Assembly (NCBI RefSeq): GCF_014648495.1 | Contig: NZ_BMRF01000008.1 | Location: 1 to 64,000, forward strand | From: Actinomadura cremea | GTDB taxonomy: Bacteria > Actinomycetota > Actinomycetes > Streptosporangiales > Streptosporangiaceae | Direction of reading: 5' to 3' | Length of the DNA stretch: 64,000 bases | Shown here: piece by piece, positions 31,459 through 39,976 of the stretch | How positions within the stretch are numbered: the first letter of the stretch is position 1 | Layout of the letters: each line of letters opens with the position of its first letter | Translations under genes and position numbers: made by a program | Notes under the pieces: model-generated | The model's database searches: none | The model's input: the letters and a program-made list of their open reading frames with translations, nothing else | What the model was told of the DNA's origin: nothing

Positions 31459-33069
31459 ATGGATCGCTGCGCGCTGTTCGTAGACGCCGGCTACCTGCTG
31501 GGCGACGGCGCCATGGCGGTGCACGGTACCCGCCATCGCGACGCCGTGTCCTGGGACTTCAGCGGCCTCCTGCAACTGCTGAACAACCTTTCCCGGGAGC
31601 GCACCGGCCTGCCCCTCCTGCGCTGCTACTGGTACGAGGCCACCGTCGAGGGCCGCCGCGCCCCCGAGCACGACGCGCTCGCCGACCTGCCCGGCCTCAA
31701 GCTCCGGCTCGGACGCATCCGCCCCGGCCGCCGCGAGGGCGTCGACACCGAGATCCACCGCGACCTGATGACCCTCGCCCGCAACGCCGCCCTCGCCGAG
31801 GCCGTGCTGGTCAGCGGCGACGAGGACCTCGCCCAGGTGGTCGCCGACGCGCAGGACCTCGGCGTCCGCGTCACCGTCGTCCACGTCGCCGTCGACGGCA
31901 ACTGGACGATCTCGCGGGTGCTGCGGCAGGAGTGCGACGACCTCATCGAGATCGGCTCCGGGCACCTGCGCCCGTACGCGAACCTCCTGACGGGCCTGGA
32001 CGGCGCGGGCTCGTCCGGCTCCTCGTCCGCCTCACCTTCCTCGGCGTCGTCGTCCGGTTCGATCGGCTCGACGCCCCCGTCCGGCTCGCCGATCTCCTCG
32101 CCCGTGTCCGGATCCGTGCTGCCGGGCGTCCCGATCGGCTCGTCCGCCGCGCCGTCCCCGTCGTCCGTCCCGTCCGTCCCGTCCGCGTCGTCCGTCCCGT
32201 CGGGGGCGAGCCCGCTGTCGAACGGGCACGGCAACGGCGCCGCGCTCGGCTCCCTGCAGCCGGCCTCGCACAACGGCCCGCCGCCCGCGTCGCCGATCAC
32301 CGGTCCGCCGCAGGGCGCCTCGTCCGCCCCGCCGCCGATGCCGTCCGCGCTGTCGTCCCCGCCGCCGAACTCCGCGCCCACCGGGCCGTCCACGGGCCCG
32401 TCCGCGCTGCCGTCCTCGCCGCCCCTGGGCGGGCAGGCGTCCACGGGACCGATGGCGTCGCCCGCGTCCGGGGGGTACGGCACCGGCGGCTACGGCGGCC
32501 CCCTCGACTCCGGACCCGACACGGGCCCGCTCGGCGGCTCGTCCGGCGGCGGCGTGCTCGGTTCCGGCTCGCTCGGCCAGGGGCCGTCCGGCGCCGGCGG
32601 GTTCGGCTCGTCGTTCAGCGGCGGAAGCGCCCCGCAGCCCGCCGCGCCCGCGCAGACCGGCGCGCACGCCGCGCCGGCGCCGCCCGCCGGGCAGCAGTAC
32701 ACGTCGCCGCCGGTCCCCGCGCCGGCGCCGCCGTCCCCGCCGCAGACGCTCCCGGCGCACCGCCCGTCCGGCCCCTACACCGGGCCGCAGCAGCTCTCCC
32801 CGGTGCCCGCGCAGCAGAGCGCGCCGTCGCTCGCGGAGGCCGTCAAGGCCGCGCACCAGGAAGGGCAGGACTTCGGCGAGTCCGTCGCCCGCGACGCGCC
32901 CGCGCTGTGGCTCGAGGCCGTTCTCGCCCGCAAGCCCCGGATGCCGTCCGACCTGGAGGCCCGCCTCCTGCAGGGCTCGTCGCTCCCGATCGACTTCCTC
33001 CTGCACGACGAGGTCCGGCACGCGCTGCGCCGCGGGTTCTGGGACGCCCTCGAGCGTTCCCGCAGGTGA
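31459..33069 (+). CDS. NYN-domain (PIN-like) putative ribonuclease with long Ser/Pro/Gly linker
   Basis: 536 residues. Residues 1-175 are a NYN domain: DRCALFVDAGYLLGDG with the first acidic residue, GVDTEIHRDLMTLARNA with the second, AVLVSGDEDLAQVVADAQDLGVRVTVVHV with the SGDxD motif. A ~270-residue low-complexity region rich in Ser, Pro and Gly follows, then a conserved-looking helical C-terminus (SLAEAVKAAHQEGQDFGESVARD, ARLLQGSSLPIDFLLHDEVRHALRRGFWDAL). NYN proteins cut RNA; the target is unknown. ATG 31459 is chosen over GTG 31435 because the NYN fold begins immediately and AGAGGAAGG lies upstream. The TPR gene follows closely and may be functionally linked. Confidence 0.88.
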   Translation: MDRCALFVDAGYLLGDGAMAVHGTRHRDAVSWDFSGLLQLLNNLSRERTGLPLLRCYWYEATVEGRRAPEHDALADLPGLKLRLGRIRPGRREGVDTEIHRDLMTLARNAALAEAVLVSGDEDLAQVVADAQDLGVRVTVVHVAVDGNWTISRVLRQECDDLIEIGSGHLRPYANLLTGLDGAGSSGSSSASPSSASSSGSIGSTPPSGSPISSPVSGSVLPGVPIGSSAAPSPSSVPSVPSASSVPSGASPLSNGHGNGAALGSLQPASHNGPPPASPITGPPQGASSAPPPMPSALSSPPPNSAPTGPSTGPSALPSSPPLGGQASTGPMASPASGGYGTGGYGGPLDSGPDTGPLGGSSGGGVLGSGSLGQGPSGAGGFGSSFSGGSAPQPAAPAQTGAHAAPAPPAGQQYTSPPVPAPAPPSPPQTLPAHRPSGPYTGPQQLSPVPAQQSAPSLAEAVKAAHQEGQDFGESVARDAPALWLEAVLARKPRMPSDLEARLLQGSSLPIDFLLHDEVRHALRRGFWDALERSRR

Positions 33070-33136
33070 GCTGACGGGTACGCGCCGGTATTCACCGACA
33101 TCACAGATTCGCCCGCTTCGGCTGGGCGCCGACGGG

Positions 33137-33142
33137 TAGCGT
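33137..33142 (+). promoter_or_regulatory. -10 element of leaderless TPR-gene promoter
   Basis: TAGCGT exactly six bases before GTG 33149. Confidence 0.45.
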
Positions 33143-33148
33143 TGAAGC

Positions 33149-33808
33149 GTGACGCATGTGACGGAAGACGACCTCGACGACCTGGAGTTCGACACCCTGC
33201 GCACGGGCGATCACATCGCGGCCGCCCGGCGTCTGGGCGAGCTGGCCGAGTCGGTGTCCGGCGGGGTGTCCCGGGCCAACGTCCTGCTGCGCGCGGGCGA
33301 GCAGTGGCAGCACGCCGGAGACCACGGGAAGGCCGCCGACTTCTACCGCCGGGCCCTGGAGGACGGCGGCGAGACCTACGGCGACGCCCGCGCCTACCTC
33401 GCCGACGCGCTGTTCGAGCTGGGACGCCCCGACGAGGCCCGCACCCTCGTCGACCAGATCCGCGCCGACCGGCCCCGTGACCCCGAGGTGTACCGCGCGG
33501 TCGCGGAGGTCCTGTACGCGCAGGGCGACGCGTCCGGCGCGCACGACTGGGCCACCAACGGCGCCGACGTCGTCCTCGCCCTGCGCGACAACGCGGTCGG
33601 CACCGGCGTCGGCGGCCCCGGCGGTCCCGGTGCCCCCGGCGAGCCCGTCCCGGCCGCCGAGTCCCTGACCCCCGGCCCCGACGACGTCGCCATAGCGGAG
33701 GACAGCCTCGAAGCCCTGCTGCGCCTCCGCTACCGCGCCCGCATCGACCTCGGCCGCGGCGAGGACGACTACGACGCCCTCCTCGACGACCTCCTGAAGA
33801 ACGCCTGA
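33149..33808 (+). CDS. Tetratricopeptide-repeat protein
   Basis: 219 residues starting at GTG 33149. Three TPR-like pairs: ANVLLRAGEQWQHAGDHGKAADFYRRALEDG, DARAYLADALFELGRPDEARTLVDQI and EVYRAVAEVLYAQGDASGAHDWATNG. A Gly/Pro hinge then leads to a short acidic C-terminal helix (EDDYDALLDDLLKNA). No signal peptide or membrane segment, so it is a cytoplasmic adaptor. It lies 79 bp after the NYN gene but has its own -10. Confidence 0.87.
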   Translation: MTHVTEDDLDDLEFDTLRTGDHIAAARRLGELAESVSGGVSRANVLLRAGEQWQHAGDHGKAADFYRRALEDGGETYGDARAYLADALFELGRPDEARTLVDQIRADRPRDPEVYRAVAEVLYAQGDASGAHDWATNGADVVLALRDNAVGTGVGGPGGPGAPGEPVPAAESLTPGPDDVAIAEDSLEALLRLRYRARIDLGRGEDDYDALLDDLLKNA

Positions 33809-33838
33809 CCCGCCACCACGACCCCGCCGGCGCCGCAC

Positions 33839-33886
33839 CGCCGTCCCGGGCGCTCGTCGACCGGGCGTCGTCCGCACGGGACGGCG
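33839..33886. terminator. Candidate bidirectional terminator between convergent genes
   Basis: CGCCGTCCCG (33839-33848) pairs with CGGGACGGCG (33877-33886) across a 28-base loop that itself contains GC-rich pairing. It lies between the ends of the TPR and hydrolase-fold genes. Confidence 0.4.
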
Positions 33887-33913
33887 TGCGGGCCCGCGCA
33901 CGCTTGGGGTGGG

Positions 33914-34477
33914 CTAGAGGGTGGTGAGGAGCTCGCTCAGCGACTGGGCCACCGCGTTCGGGGGTTCGTGCTCGGTGACGGGCCAGCCGCGCAGGCGGGC
34001 CTCACGGACGGCTCGGGCGTGCCCCGGGGGCGCGGAGCGGTCCGCGTGGGTGCGGAGGTACGCGCAGGGGGCGTCCGGCCAGTCCGGCGGGGACGGGACG
34101 TACTCGTGCGCGGCCTCGTGGCCGTGCTCGTGATCGTGGCCGTGTTCGTGATCGTGGTCGCGGGCCTGCGCGGGGCGGGGCAGATCGGCGTCGACGAAGA
34201 GGTAGCCGCCGACGGCGCGGTGGGCGGCGCGCTGGGCGAGGGCGACCGCGGGCAGCAGCGGGCCGGCGGCGCCGTGCGCGGCGAGGACGAGCGGGGCCGC
34301 GGGGGCGGTCGCGGCGATGATCAGCGACGCGCGGGCGACGTACCGGGAGCCGGTCTCCTCGGCGACGTCCGGGGCGATGACGTCGAGCCCGTAGGAGCGG
34401 AGCGTCTCGGGGAGGTCGCCCCAGGCGGCGGAGCCGGTGTTCGGCGCGTGCAGGAGCACGAGGGTTCCGGGTGTCAT
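33914..34477 (-). CDS. Alpha/beta-hydrolase-fold protein without a serine nucleophile, with a His-rich loop
   Basis: 187 residues. LVLLHAPNTGSAAWGDLPETLRSYGLDVIAPDV is the opening of the hydrolase fold. The elbow that should read GxSxG is LVLAAHGAAGPLLP, with no Ser. GYLFVDADLPRPAQA fits the later core. Residues ~115-132 are an insertion of alternating His/Asp/Glu (DHDHEHGHDHEHGHE), made of repeated codons, that could bind divalent metal. The protein is probably not an active esterase. ATG 34477 has GAGGAGG upstream. Divergent from pyrE with 66 bp between. Confidence 0.72.
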   Translation of the reverse strand: MTPGTLVLLHAPNTGSAAWGDLPETLRSYGLDVIAPDVAEETGSRYVARASLIIAATAPAAPLVLAAHGAAGPLLPAVALAQRAAHRAVGGYLFVDADLPRPAQARDHDHEHGHDHEHGHEAAHEYVPSPPDWPDAPCAYLRTHADRSAPPGHARAVREARLRGWPVTEHEPPNAVAQSLSELLTTL

Positions 34478-34531
34478 GTCGTCCTCCTCTCCCGCACCGT
34501 ACTCGGGGGCGGGGCGCGCGGGCGAGGTGAA

Positions 34532-34537
34532 TAGGGT
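34532..34537 (+). promoter_or_regulatory. -10 element of the leaderless pyrE promoter
   Basis: TAGGGT exactly six bases before GTG 34544; no ribosome-binding site in between. Confidence 0.5.
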
Positions 34538-34543
34538 TTCCCC

Positions 34544-35080
34544 GTGAGCGATCGTGATGAGCTGCTGGAACAGATCAAGGCCAAGGCGGTGGTGCACGGC
34601 GACTTCGTGCTGTCGTCGGGCAAGCGCGCGTCCTGGTACGTGGACCTGCGCAGGGTGACGCTGGACGGGACGAGCGCGCCGCTCGTGGGGTCGGTGATGC
34701 TCGACGCGACGGCCGACCTGGAGTACGAGGCGGTCGGGGGGCTGACGCTCGGCGCGGACCCGGTGGCGACCGCCATGCTGCACGCGGCGGCGGCCCGGGG
34801 GCGCGCGCTGGACGCGTTCGTGGTGCGGAAGGCGGGCAAGGCGCACGGGCTGCAGCGGCGGATCGAGGGGCCGGACGTGGCGGGCCGGCGGGTGCTGGCC
34901 GTCGAGGACACCTCCACCACGGGCGGTTCGGTGCTGACCGCGGTGGAAGCGCTGCGGGAGGCGGGGGCGCACGTCGTGGCCGTCGCGACGATCCTGGAGC
35001 GGGGGGCCGCGGCGCGGATCGCCGAGGAGGGGCTGGAGTACCGGCACCCGTACGAGGTGGCCGATCTCGGTCTCGGGTGA
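34544..35080 (+). CDS. pyrE: Orotate phosphoribosyltransferase
   Basis: 178 residues. It converts orotate and PRPP to orotidine 5'-phosphate in pyrimidine synthesis. FVLSSGKRASWYVDLRRVTL is the orotate-binding start of the fold, VGGLTLGADPVATAMLHAA and FVVRKAGKAHGLQRRIEG the middle, and VLAVEDTSTTGGSVLTAVEALREAGA the PRPP loop. Length is typical of actinobacterial PyrE. The start is GTG, six bases after a -10. It stands apart from other pyr genes, as is usual in this group. Confidence 0.95.
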   Translation: MSDRDELLEQIKAKAVVHGDFVLSSGKRASWYVDLRRVTLDGTSAPLVGSVMLDATADLEYEAVGGLTLGADPVATAMLHAAAARGRALDAFVVRKAGKAHGLQRRIEGPDVAGRRVLAVEDTSTTGGSVLTAVEALREAGAHVVAVATILERGAAARIAEEGLEYRHPYEVADLGLG

Positions 35081-35086
35081 CGTCCC

Positions 35087-35121
35087 GGGGAGTCGGGTCA
35101 GGGGAGTCGGGTCAGGGGTCA
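35087..35121. repeat. Tandem 14-bp repeat between convergent genes
   Basis: GGGGAGTCGGGTCA occurs at 35087-35100 and 35101-35114, followed by the partial copy GGGGTCA, whose end is the stop codon of the leftward gene. Confidence 0.8.
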
Positions 35122-35568
35122 GGGGTTCTGGGGCACGGCCCACTGGCCGCGGCGGCCCGCGGGCTTCGGGTCCTGCCGGTCGCCGTGGATGGCGACGTCG
35201 AGCGAGGCGCCGTTGACGGCGACGACGTCGAGCGGCGTCTCGTAGTAGCGGTAGGTCTCCCCGGTGGACATCGTCCCCTTGAAGAGCACCTCGCCGGCGG
35301 GCACCCGGACGACCACGTCGGTGGGCGCGCCGGTCACGCGGATCAGGAGGGCGGGCGTCTGGGTCGCGGTGCCTCCGGAAGGGGTTGGGGAGCCCTCGGC
35401 ACCGCCCGCTGGGGCGGAGGCCGAGGGCCCCTTCTGATCGGGCTCGCCGCTGACCGCGTTCACCAGCGCCATGCCGCCGACGACGAGCAGAGCGAGTACG
35501 GCGGCCACGGCCAAGGCCGCGAGCGCTATGCGTGCGAGACCCCTGGGGTCCGACCGATGACGTCCCAC
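35119..35568 (-). CDS. Small membrane-anchored protein with RodZ-like (DUF4115-type) C-terminal domain
   Basis: 149 residues. A single membrane segment (LARIALAALAVAAVLALLVVGGMALV) near residue 10 is followed by a Ser/Pro/Gly linker and a beta-rich domain (LLIRVTGAPTDVVVRVPAGEVLFKGTMSTGETYRYYETPLDVVAVNGASLDVAIHG). The latter resembles the C-terminal beta domain of RodZ-type proteins. It probably faces the outside of the membrane. GTG 35568 lies six bases after TAACCT; an ATG at 35570 is out of frame. The precise role is unknown. Confidence 0.72.
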   Translation of the reverse strand: MGRHRSDPRGLARIALAALAVAAVLALLVVGGMALVNAVSGEPDQKGPSASAPAGGAEGSPTPSGGTATQTPALLIRVTGAPTDVVVRVPAGEVLFKGTMSTGETYRYYETPLDVVAVNGASLDVAIHGDRQDPKPAGRRGQWAVPQNP

Positions 35569-35574
35569 ATGGGG

Positions 35575-35580
35575 AGGTTA
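35575..35580 (-). promoter_or_regulatory. -10 element of leaderless promoter (small membrane protein)
   Basis: TAACCT on the minus strand, exactly six bases before GTG 35568. Confidence 0.45.
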
Positions 35581-35976
35581 GCGATAACTGTCACCGCTGA
35601 GCGACGGACGTGACTCTTCAGGGACATTCTTCTTCGCGGGGCTGTCCGTTTTGTTCCCTCGCCTCCGGATCTCGCCGTCCGTGCCGCCGAACGGTGCGGC
35701 GCGGCCGCCCCGCATCGCCCGTCCCGGCGCGGATTCCGGACGGTCCGGAGCGCGCCGCGAACGCGTGCCGCGCGGCGCGCGTCCCACTGGCTCCGGACGT
35801 GAAATCCGGGATACTGGCACCCGCGGCGCACCCTGGTGAGCTCGGTGGGCGTCGCGACCGAGATACTGACCGTGGACGGCATGCCCGACCCGGCGTCCCC
35901 GCCCGTCCGGCGGGTGCCCGGGTGCTACCGCCCGGCCGGATGCCCGGCGGCACCGCGCGTATGAAAGGACGCTGAA
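35581..35976 (+). other. Long non-coding leader region before the aldolase gene
   Basis: 396 bp with no supported gene. Two GATACTG motifs (about 35812 and 35860) are promoter-like, and AAAGGA lies eight bases before the aldolase ATG. No riboswitch was recognised. Confidence 0.5.
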
Positions 35977-36999
<1,023 letters not shown>

Positions 37000-37015
37000 C
37001 CGGCGGCTCCGGTGC

Positions 37016-37055
37016 CGTCGGGCCCGGGACGGGAATGCCCGTCCCGGGCCCGACG
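37016..37055 (+). terminator. Very strong hairpin terminator after the aldolase gene
   Basis: 18-bp perfect arms (37016-37033 and 37038-37055) with a 4-base AATG loop, starting 17 bases after the stop. Confidence 0.85.
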
Positions 37056-37087
37056 TATCACCACAATGCTCCGCTACTCTCGAAGGC

Positions 37088-37537
37088 GTGGCACTGCCCC
37101 GCACCTACGAGTCGCAGAACTGCTCGATCGCCCGCTCCCTGGAGGTCGTCGGCGACCGCTGGACGCTGCTGATCATCCGCAGCGCGTTCGAGGGCGTCCG
37201 CCGCTTCGACGACTTCCAGGACGCGCTCGGCGTCGCCCGCAACATCCTCACCGACCGCCTCACCCGGCTGTGCGACGAGGAGATCATGCGCCGCGTCCCG
37301 TACCAGGAGCGGCCGGAACGGTACGAGTACCGGCTCACCCGCAAGGGCGTCGAGCTGTGGCCCGCGATGATGACCCTGCTGCTGTGGGGCGACCGCCACT
37401 ACGCCCCGGACGGCGCCCCGGTGATCGTCGGGCACCGCGGCTGCGCCGGTTCCCTCACGACCCGCTTCACCTGCGACGCGTGCGGAGCGCCCCTCGGCCC
37501 CGGCGACGTCGAGCCCCGCGAGGGCCCCGGATCGTGA
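37088..37537 (+). CDS. HxlR-family winged-helix regulator
   Basis: 149 residues. NCSIARSLEVVGDRWTLLIIRSAFEGVRRFDDFQDALGVARNILTDRLTRLCDEEIMRRVPYQERPERYEYRLTRKG is the complete HxlR core, with the N-terminal Cys typical of redox or aldehyde-sensing members. The C-terminus FTCDACGAPLGPGDV has a CxxC knuckle. GTG 37088 follows TACTCT by seven bases, so it may be leaderless. The target is not evident; the following IclR gene is 45 bp away in the same direction. Confidence 0.92.
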   Translation: MALPRTYESQNCSIARSLEVVGDRWTLLIIRSAFEGVRRFDDFQDALGVARNILTDRLTRLCDEEIMRRVPYQERPERYEYRLTRKGVELWPAMMTLLLWGDRHYAPDGAPVIVGHRGCAGSLTTRFTCDACGAPLGPGDVEPREGPGS

Positions 37538-37582
37538 TGGCCTCCGTGACCGCATCCGCGCCGCACGCCCGGCCGTGACGCG

Positions 37583-38365
37583 GTGGCGCGATCCTCGAGC
37601 GGCGAGTCGGTCCTCACCCGGGTGGTGCGGATCCTCGACGCGTTCGGCCCCGACCGTCCCGTCCTGACCGTCAGCGACATCAGCCGCCGCGCCGCGCTGC
37701 CCATCGCGACGGCGGCGCGGCTCGTCGACGAGCTGACCCGGCACGGGCTGCTCGTGCGGGACGAGAAGCGCCGCGTCCGGATCGGCACCCGCATGTGGGA
37801 GCTGGCCGAACGGGCGTCGCCCGTCCTCGGCCTGCGGCAGACGGCCCTGCAGTACATGGGCGACCTGCACTCGGTCGTCGGCCACTCGACGCAGCTCGGC
37901 GTCCTCGACGGCGGCGAGGTGCTGTTCGTCGAGCGGCTCTCGGCCCCGGGGGCGGTCGTGAACGTCACGAAGATCGCCGGACGGCTGCCGCTGCACGCGT
38001 CGTCGGCCGGGCTCGTCCTGCTGGCCCACGCCCCCGAGGACGTCCGCGAGCGGGCGCTGGGCGGGCCGCTGCCGCCGCTCACCGGCCGGACGATCCGGGA
38101 CGAGCGCGCCCTGCGGGCCGTCCTCGCCGACGTCCGCACGCGCGGTTTCGCGTTCTGTCCCGGGCACATCCACCCGGACGCCACCGGGATCGCCGTGCCG
38201 GTCCGCGCGGACGGCCGCGTGGTCGCGGCGCTCGGCCTGGTCGTCCCGAACGACGACCAGGCCTGGGCGCTCGCCGGTCCGCTGCAGCTCACCGGTCTGG
38301 CGATCGGCCGCGCGCTCGCGGCCGGCGGGGGCGGCGGGGGCGGCGGGCGCGGCGCCGCACGCTAG
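37583..38365 (+). CDS. IclR-family transcriptional regulator
   Basis: 260 residues. Residues 10-75 are the IclR winged helix (VLTRVVRILDAFGPDRPVLTVSDISRRAALPIATAARLVDELTRHGLLVRD). Residues 80-250 are the effector domain (TQLGVLDGGEVLFVERLSAPGAVVNVTKIAGRLPLHASSAGLVLLAHAP, FCPGHIHPDATGIAVPVRADGRVVAALGLVVP). The tail is Gly-rich. The stop TAG overlaps that of the convergent MFS gene through CTAG (38362-38365). The effector is unknown; the HxlR gene upstream may be co-transcribed. Confidence 0.93.
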   Translation: MARSSSGESVLTRVVRILDAFGPDRPVLTVSDISRRAALPIATAARLVDELTRHGLLVRDEKRRVRIGTRMWELAERASPVLGLRQTALQYMGDLHSVVGHSTQLGVLDGGEVLFVERLSAPGAVVNVTKIAGRLPLHASSAGLVLLAHAPEDVRERALGGPLPPLTGRTIRDERALRAVLADVRTRGFAFCPGHIHPDATGIAVPVRADGRVVAALGLVVPNDDQAWALAGPLQLTGLAIGRALAAGGGGGGGGRGAAR

Positions 38366-39867
38366 TCGCCGATCGGGGGCAGGTGCCGCAGGGCCGCCAC
38401 CGTGAGGACGGCCAGGCCGGCGAGCACGGCGGCGCTGACGACGGCGACGATGCCGAACCCGCCGAGGAACGCGTCCCGGGAGGCGTCCAGCAGGGCGGCG
38501 GCCCGCTCGGGCGGGAGCCCCTCGGCGGCGGTGGCGGCCTCCTCGACCGAGCCGCCCGCGGCCCCCGGCGTGCCGGGCGGCAGGACGATCAGCGCGGTGT
38601 AGGCGGCGGCGCCCACGCTGCCGAGGGACGCGATGCCGAACGCGATGCCGAACTCGCCGGACGTCTCGGCCAGCGCGGACGCCGCACCGGCGCGCTCGTC
38701 CGGGGCCGCGCCGAGGATCAGCGCGATGCCGAGGGCGGCGACCGGGGACAGCGCGAGGAACCCGACCGTGAGCCCGGCCATGAGCAGCCCGATGCCGTCC
38801 GCGAAACCGGCCACGAGGATCCCGCCCGCCGCCGGGACCATCCCGCCCGCGATCAGCAGGCCCGGACGGACGCGCCGGGCGGCGATCGGCGCCAGCAGCG
38901 ACCCCGCGACCAGCGCGATCGCCGGGAGGGCGAGCCACGTCCCCGACTCCAGCGGCGACAGCCCCTCGATCGTCTGCAGGAAGCGGCTGACGAACAGGTA
39001 CAGGCCGCCCTGCAGGACGTTCGTCGCCAGCAGGACGGCGAGGGCGGCCGAGAACGTCCGGGAGCGCAGCAGCCGCAGGTCGAGCAGCGGGTCGGCCAGG
39101 ACGCGCTGCCGCCGGACGAAGAGGTACCCGGCGGCGATCCCGGCGGCGAGGACGCCGTGGGCGGCGGGCCGCAGCGGATCCTCGGCGATCTCCTTCAGCC
39201 CGTAGACGACCGGGAACGCGGTGGCCAGCGCGAGCGCGACGCTCGCGGGGTCGATGCGGCCGCCGCCGGGGGCGCGCGACTCGGGCAGCAGCGGCGCGGC
39301 GGCCAGCAGCAGCGCCATGACCGGGACGCCGATCAGGAACACCGAGCCCCACCAGAAGCTCTCCAGCAGCGCGCCGCCGACCACCGGGCCGAGCGCCGCG
39401 CCGCCCATGAAGCAGCCGGTGAACACGCCGATCGCGAGGGTGCGCTGCCGCGCGTCCCGGAACATCGTGCTGATCAGGGCGAGCGAGGACGGCATCAGCG
39501 TCGCGCCGGCGAGCCCCAGCAGCATCCGGGCGGCGATCAGCATCTCGGCGCTGCTCGCGTAGGCGGCGAGGGCCGAGGCCGCGCCGAACGCGACCGCCCC
39601 GTACAGCAGCAGCCTGCGGCGGCCGATGCGGTCGCCGAGCGCCCCCATCGTCACCAGGAAGCCCGCGATCATGAAGCCGTACACGTCCATGATCCAGAGG
39701 AGCTGGACGGGCCCGGGGTCCAGGTCCGCGCTGAGGTGCGGCATCGCCAGGAACAGCACGGTGGTGTCGATGGACAGCAGCAGGGTGGGCAGCGCCAGCA
39801 CGGCCAGGCCGATCCATGCGCGTGCCCCCGCCCGAGCCGGACGCTCGGGCGCGGCCGTTGCGGTCAT
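38362..39867 (-). CDS. 14-helix MFS drug exporter (EmrB/QacA, SmvA-like)
   Basis: 501 residues. WIGLAVLALPTLLLSIDTTVLFLAMPHLSADLDPGPVQLLWIMDVYGFMIAGFLVTMGALGDRIGRRRLLL shows the DHA2 signatures: the LSIDTTVLFLA first helix with a membrane Asp, and GDRIGRRR after helix 2. LLGLAGATLMPSSLALI and GGAALGPVVGGALLE (motif C) mark a proton-coupled exporter. About fourteen hydrophobic segments. GGAGAG precedes ATG 39867. Divergent from a SARP gene with 109 bp between, so the SARP or an unlinked regulator may control it. Confidence 0.93.
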   Translation of the reverse strand: MTATAAPERPARAGARAWIGLAVLALPTLLLSIDTTVLFLAMPHLSADLDPGPVQLLWIMDVYGFMIAGFLVTMGALGDRIGRRRLLLYGAVAFGAASALAAYASSAEMLIAARMLLGLAGATLMPSSLALISTMFRDARQRTLAIGVFTGCFMGGAALGPVVGGALLESFWWGSVFLIGVPVMALLLAAAPLLPESRAPGGGRIDPASVALALATAFPVVYGLKEIAEDPLRPAAHGVLAAGIAAGYLFVRRQRVLADPLLDLRLLRSRTFSAALAVLLATNVLQGGLYLFVSRFLQTIEGLSPLESGTWLALPAIALVAGSLLAPIAARRVRPGLLIAGGMVPAAGGILVAGFADGIGLLMAGLTVGFLALSPVAALGIALILGAAPDERAGAASALAETSGEFGIAFGIASLGSVGAAAYTALIVLPPGTPGAAGGSVEEAATAAEGLPPERAAALLDASRDAFLGGFGIVAVVSAAVLAGLAVLTVAALRHLPPIGD

Positions 39868-39923
39868 GATCTCTCCATGTGTCGTCGGAAGGTGGCGCGC
39901 ACACCGTGCATCGCGGGTGTCAT

Positions 39924-39970
39924 GGCCGGGTTCGGATGGGATTCCGGCCGGGTTCGGGGCCGGTTACGGT
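39924..39970 (+). promoter_or_regulatory. 11-bp-periodic repeats and leaderless promoter of the second SARP gene
   Basis: GGCCGGGTTCG occurs at 39924-39934 and again at 39946-39956, with GATGGGATTCC (39935-39945) and GGGCCGGTTAC (39957-39967) filling the same 11-bp register. TACGGT (39965-39970) lies six bases before ATG 39977. The periodicity matches SARP sites and suggests autoregulation plus control of the divergent MFS gene. Confidence 0.55.
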
Positions 39971-39976
39971 GAACCC

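Noticed and set aside
35610-35975. 121-codon frame in the aldolase leader
   Set aside because: Arg/Pro/Ala-rich with no motif; it ends just before the aldolase ribosome-binding site and looks like chance.
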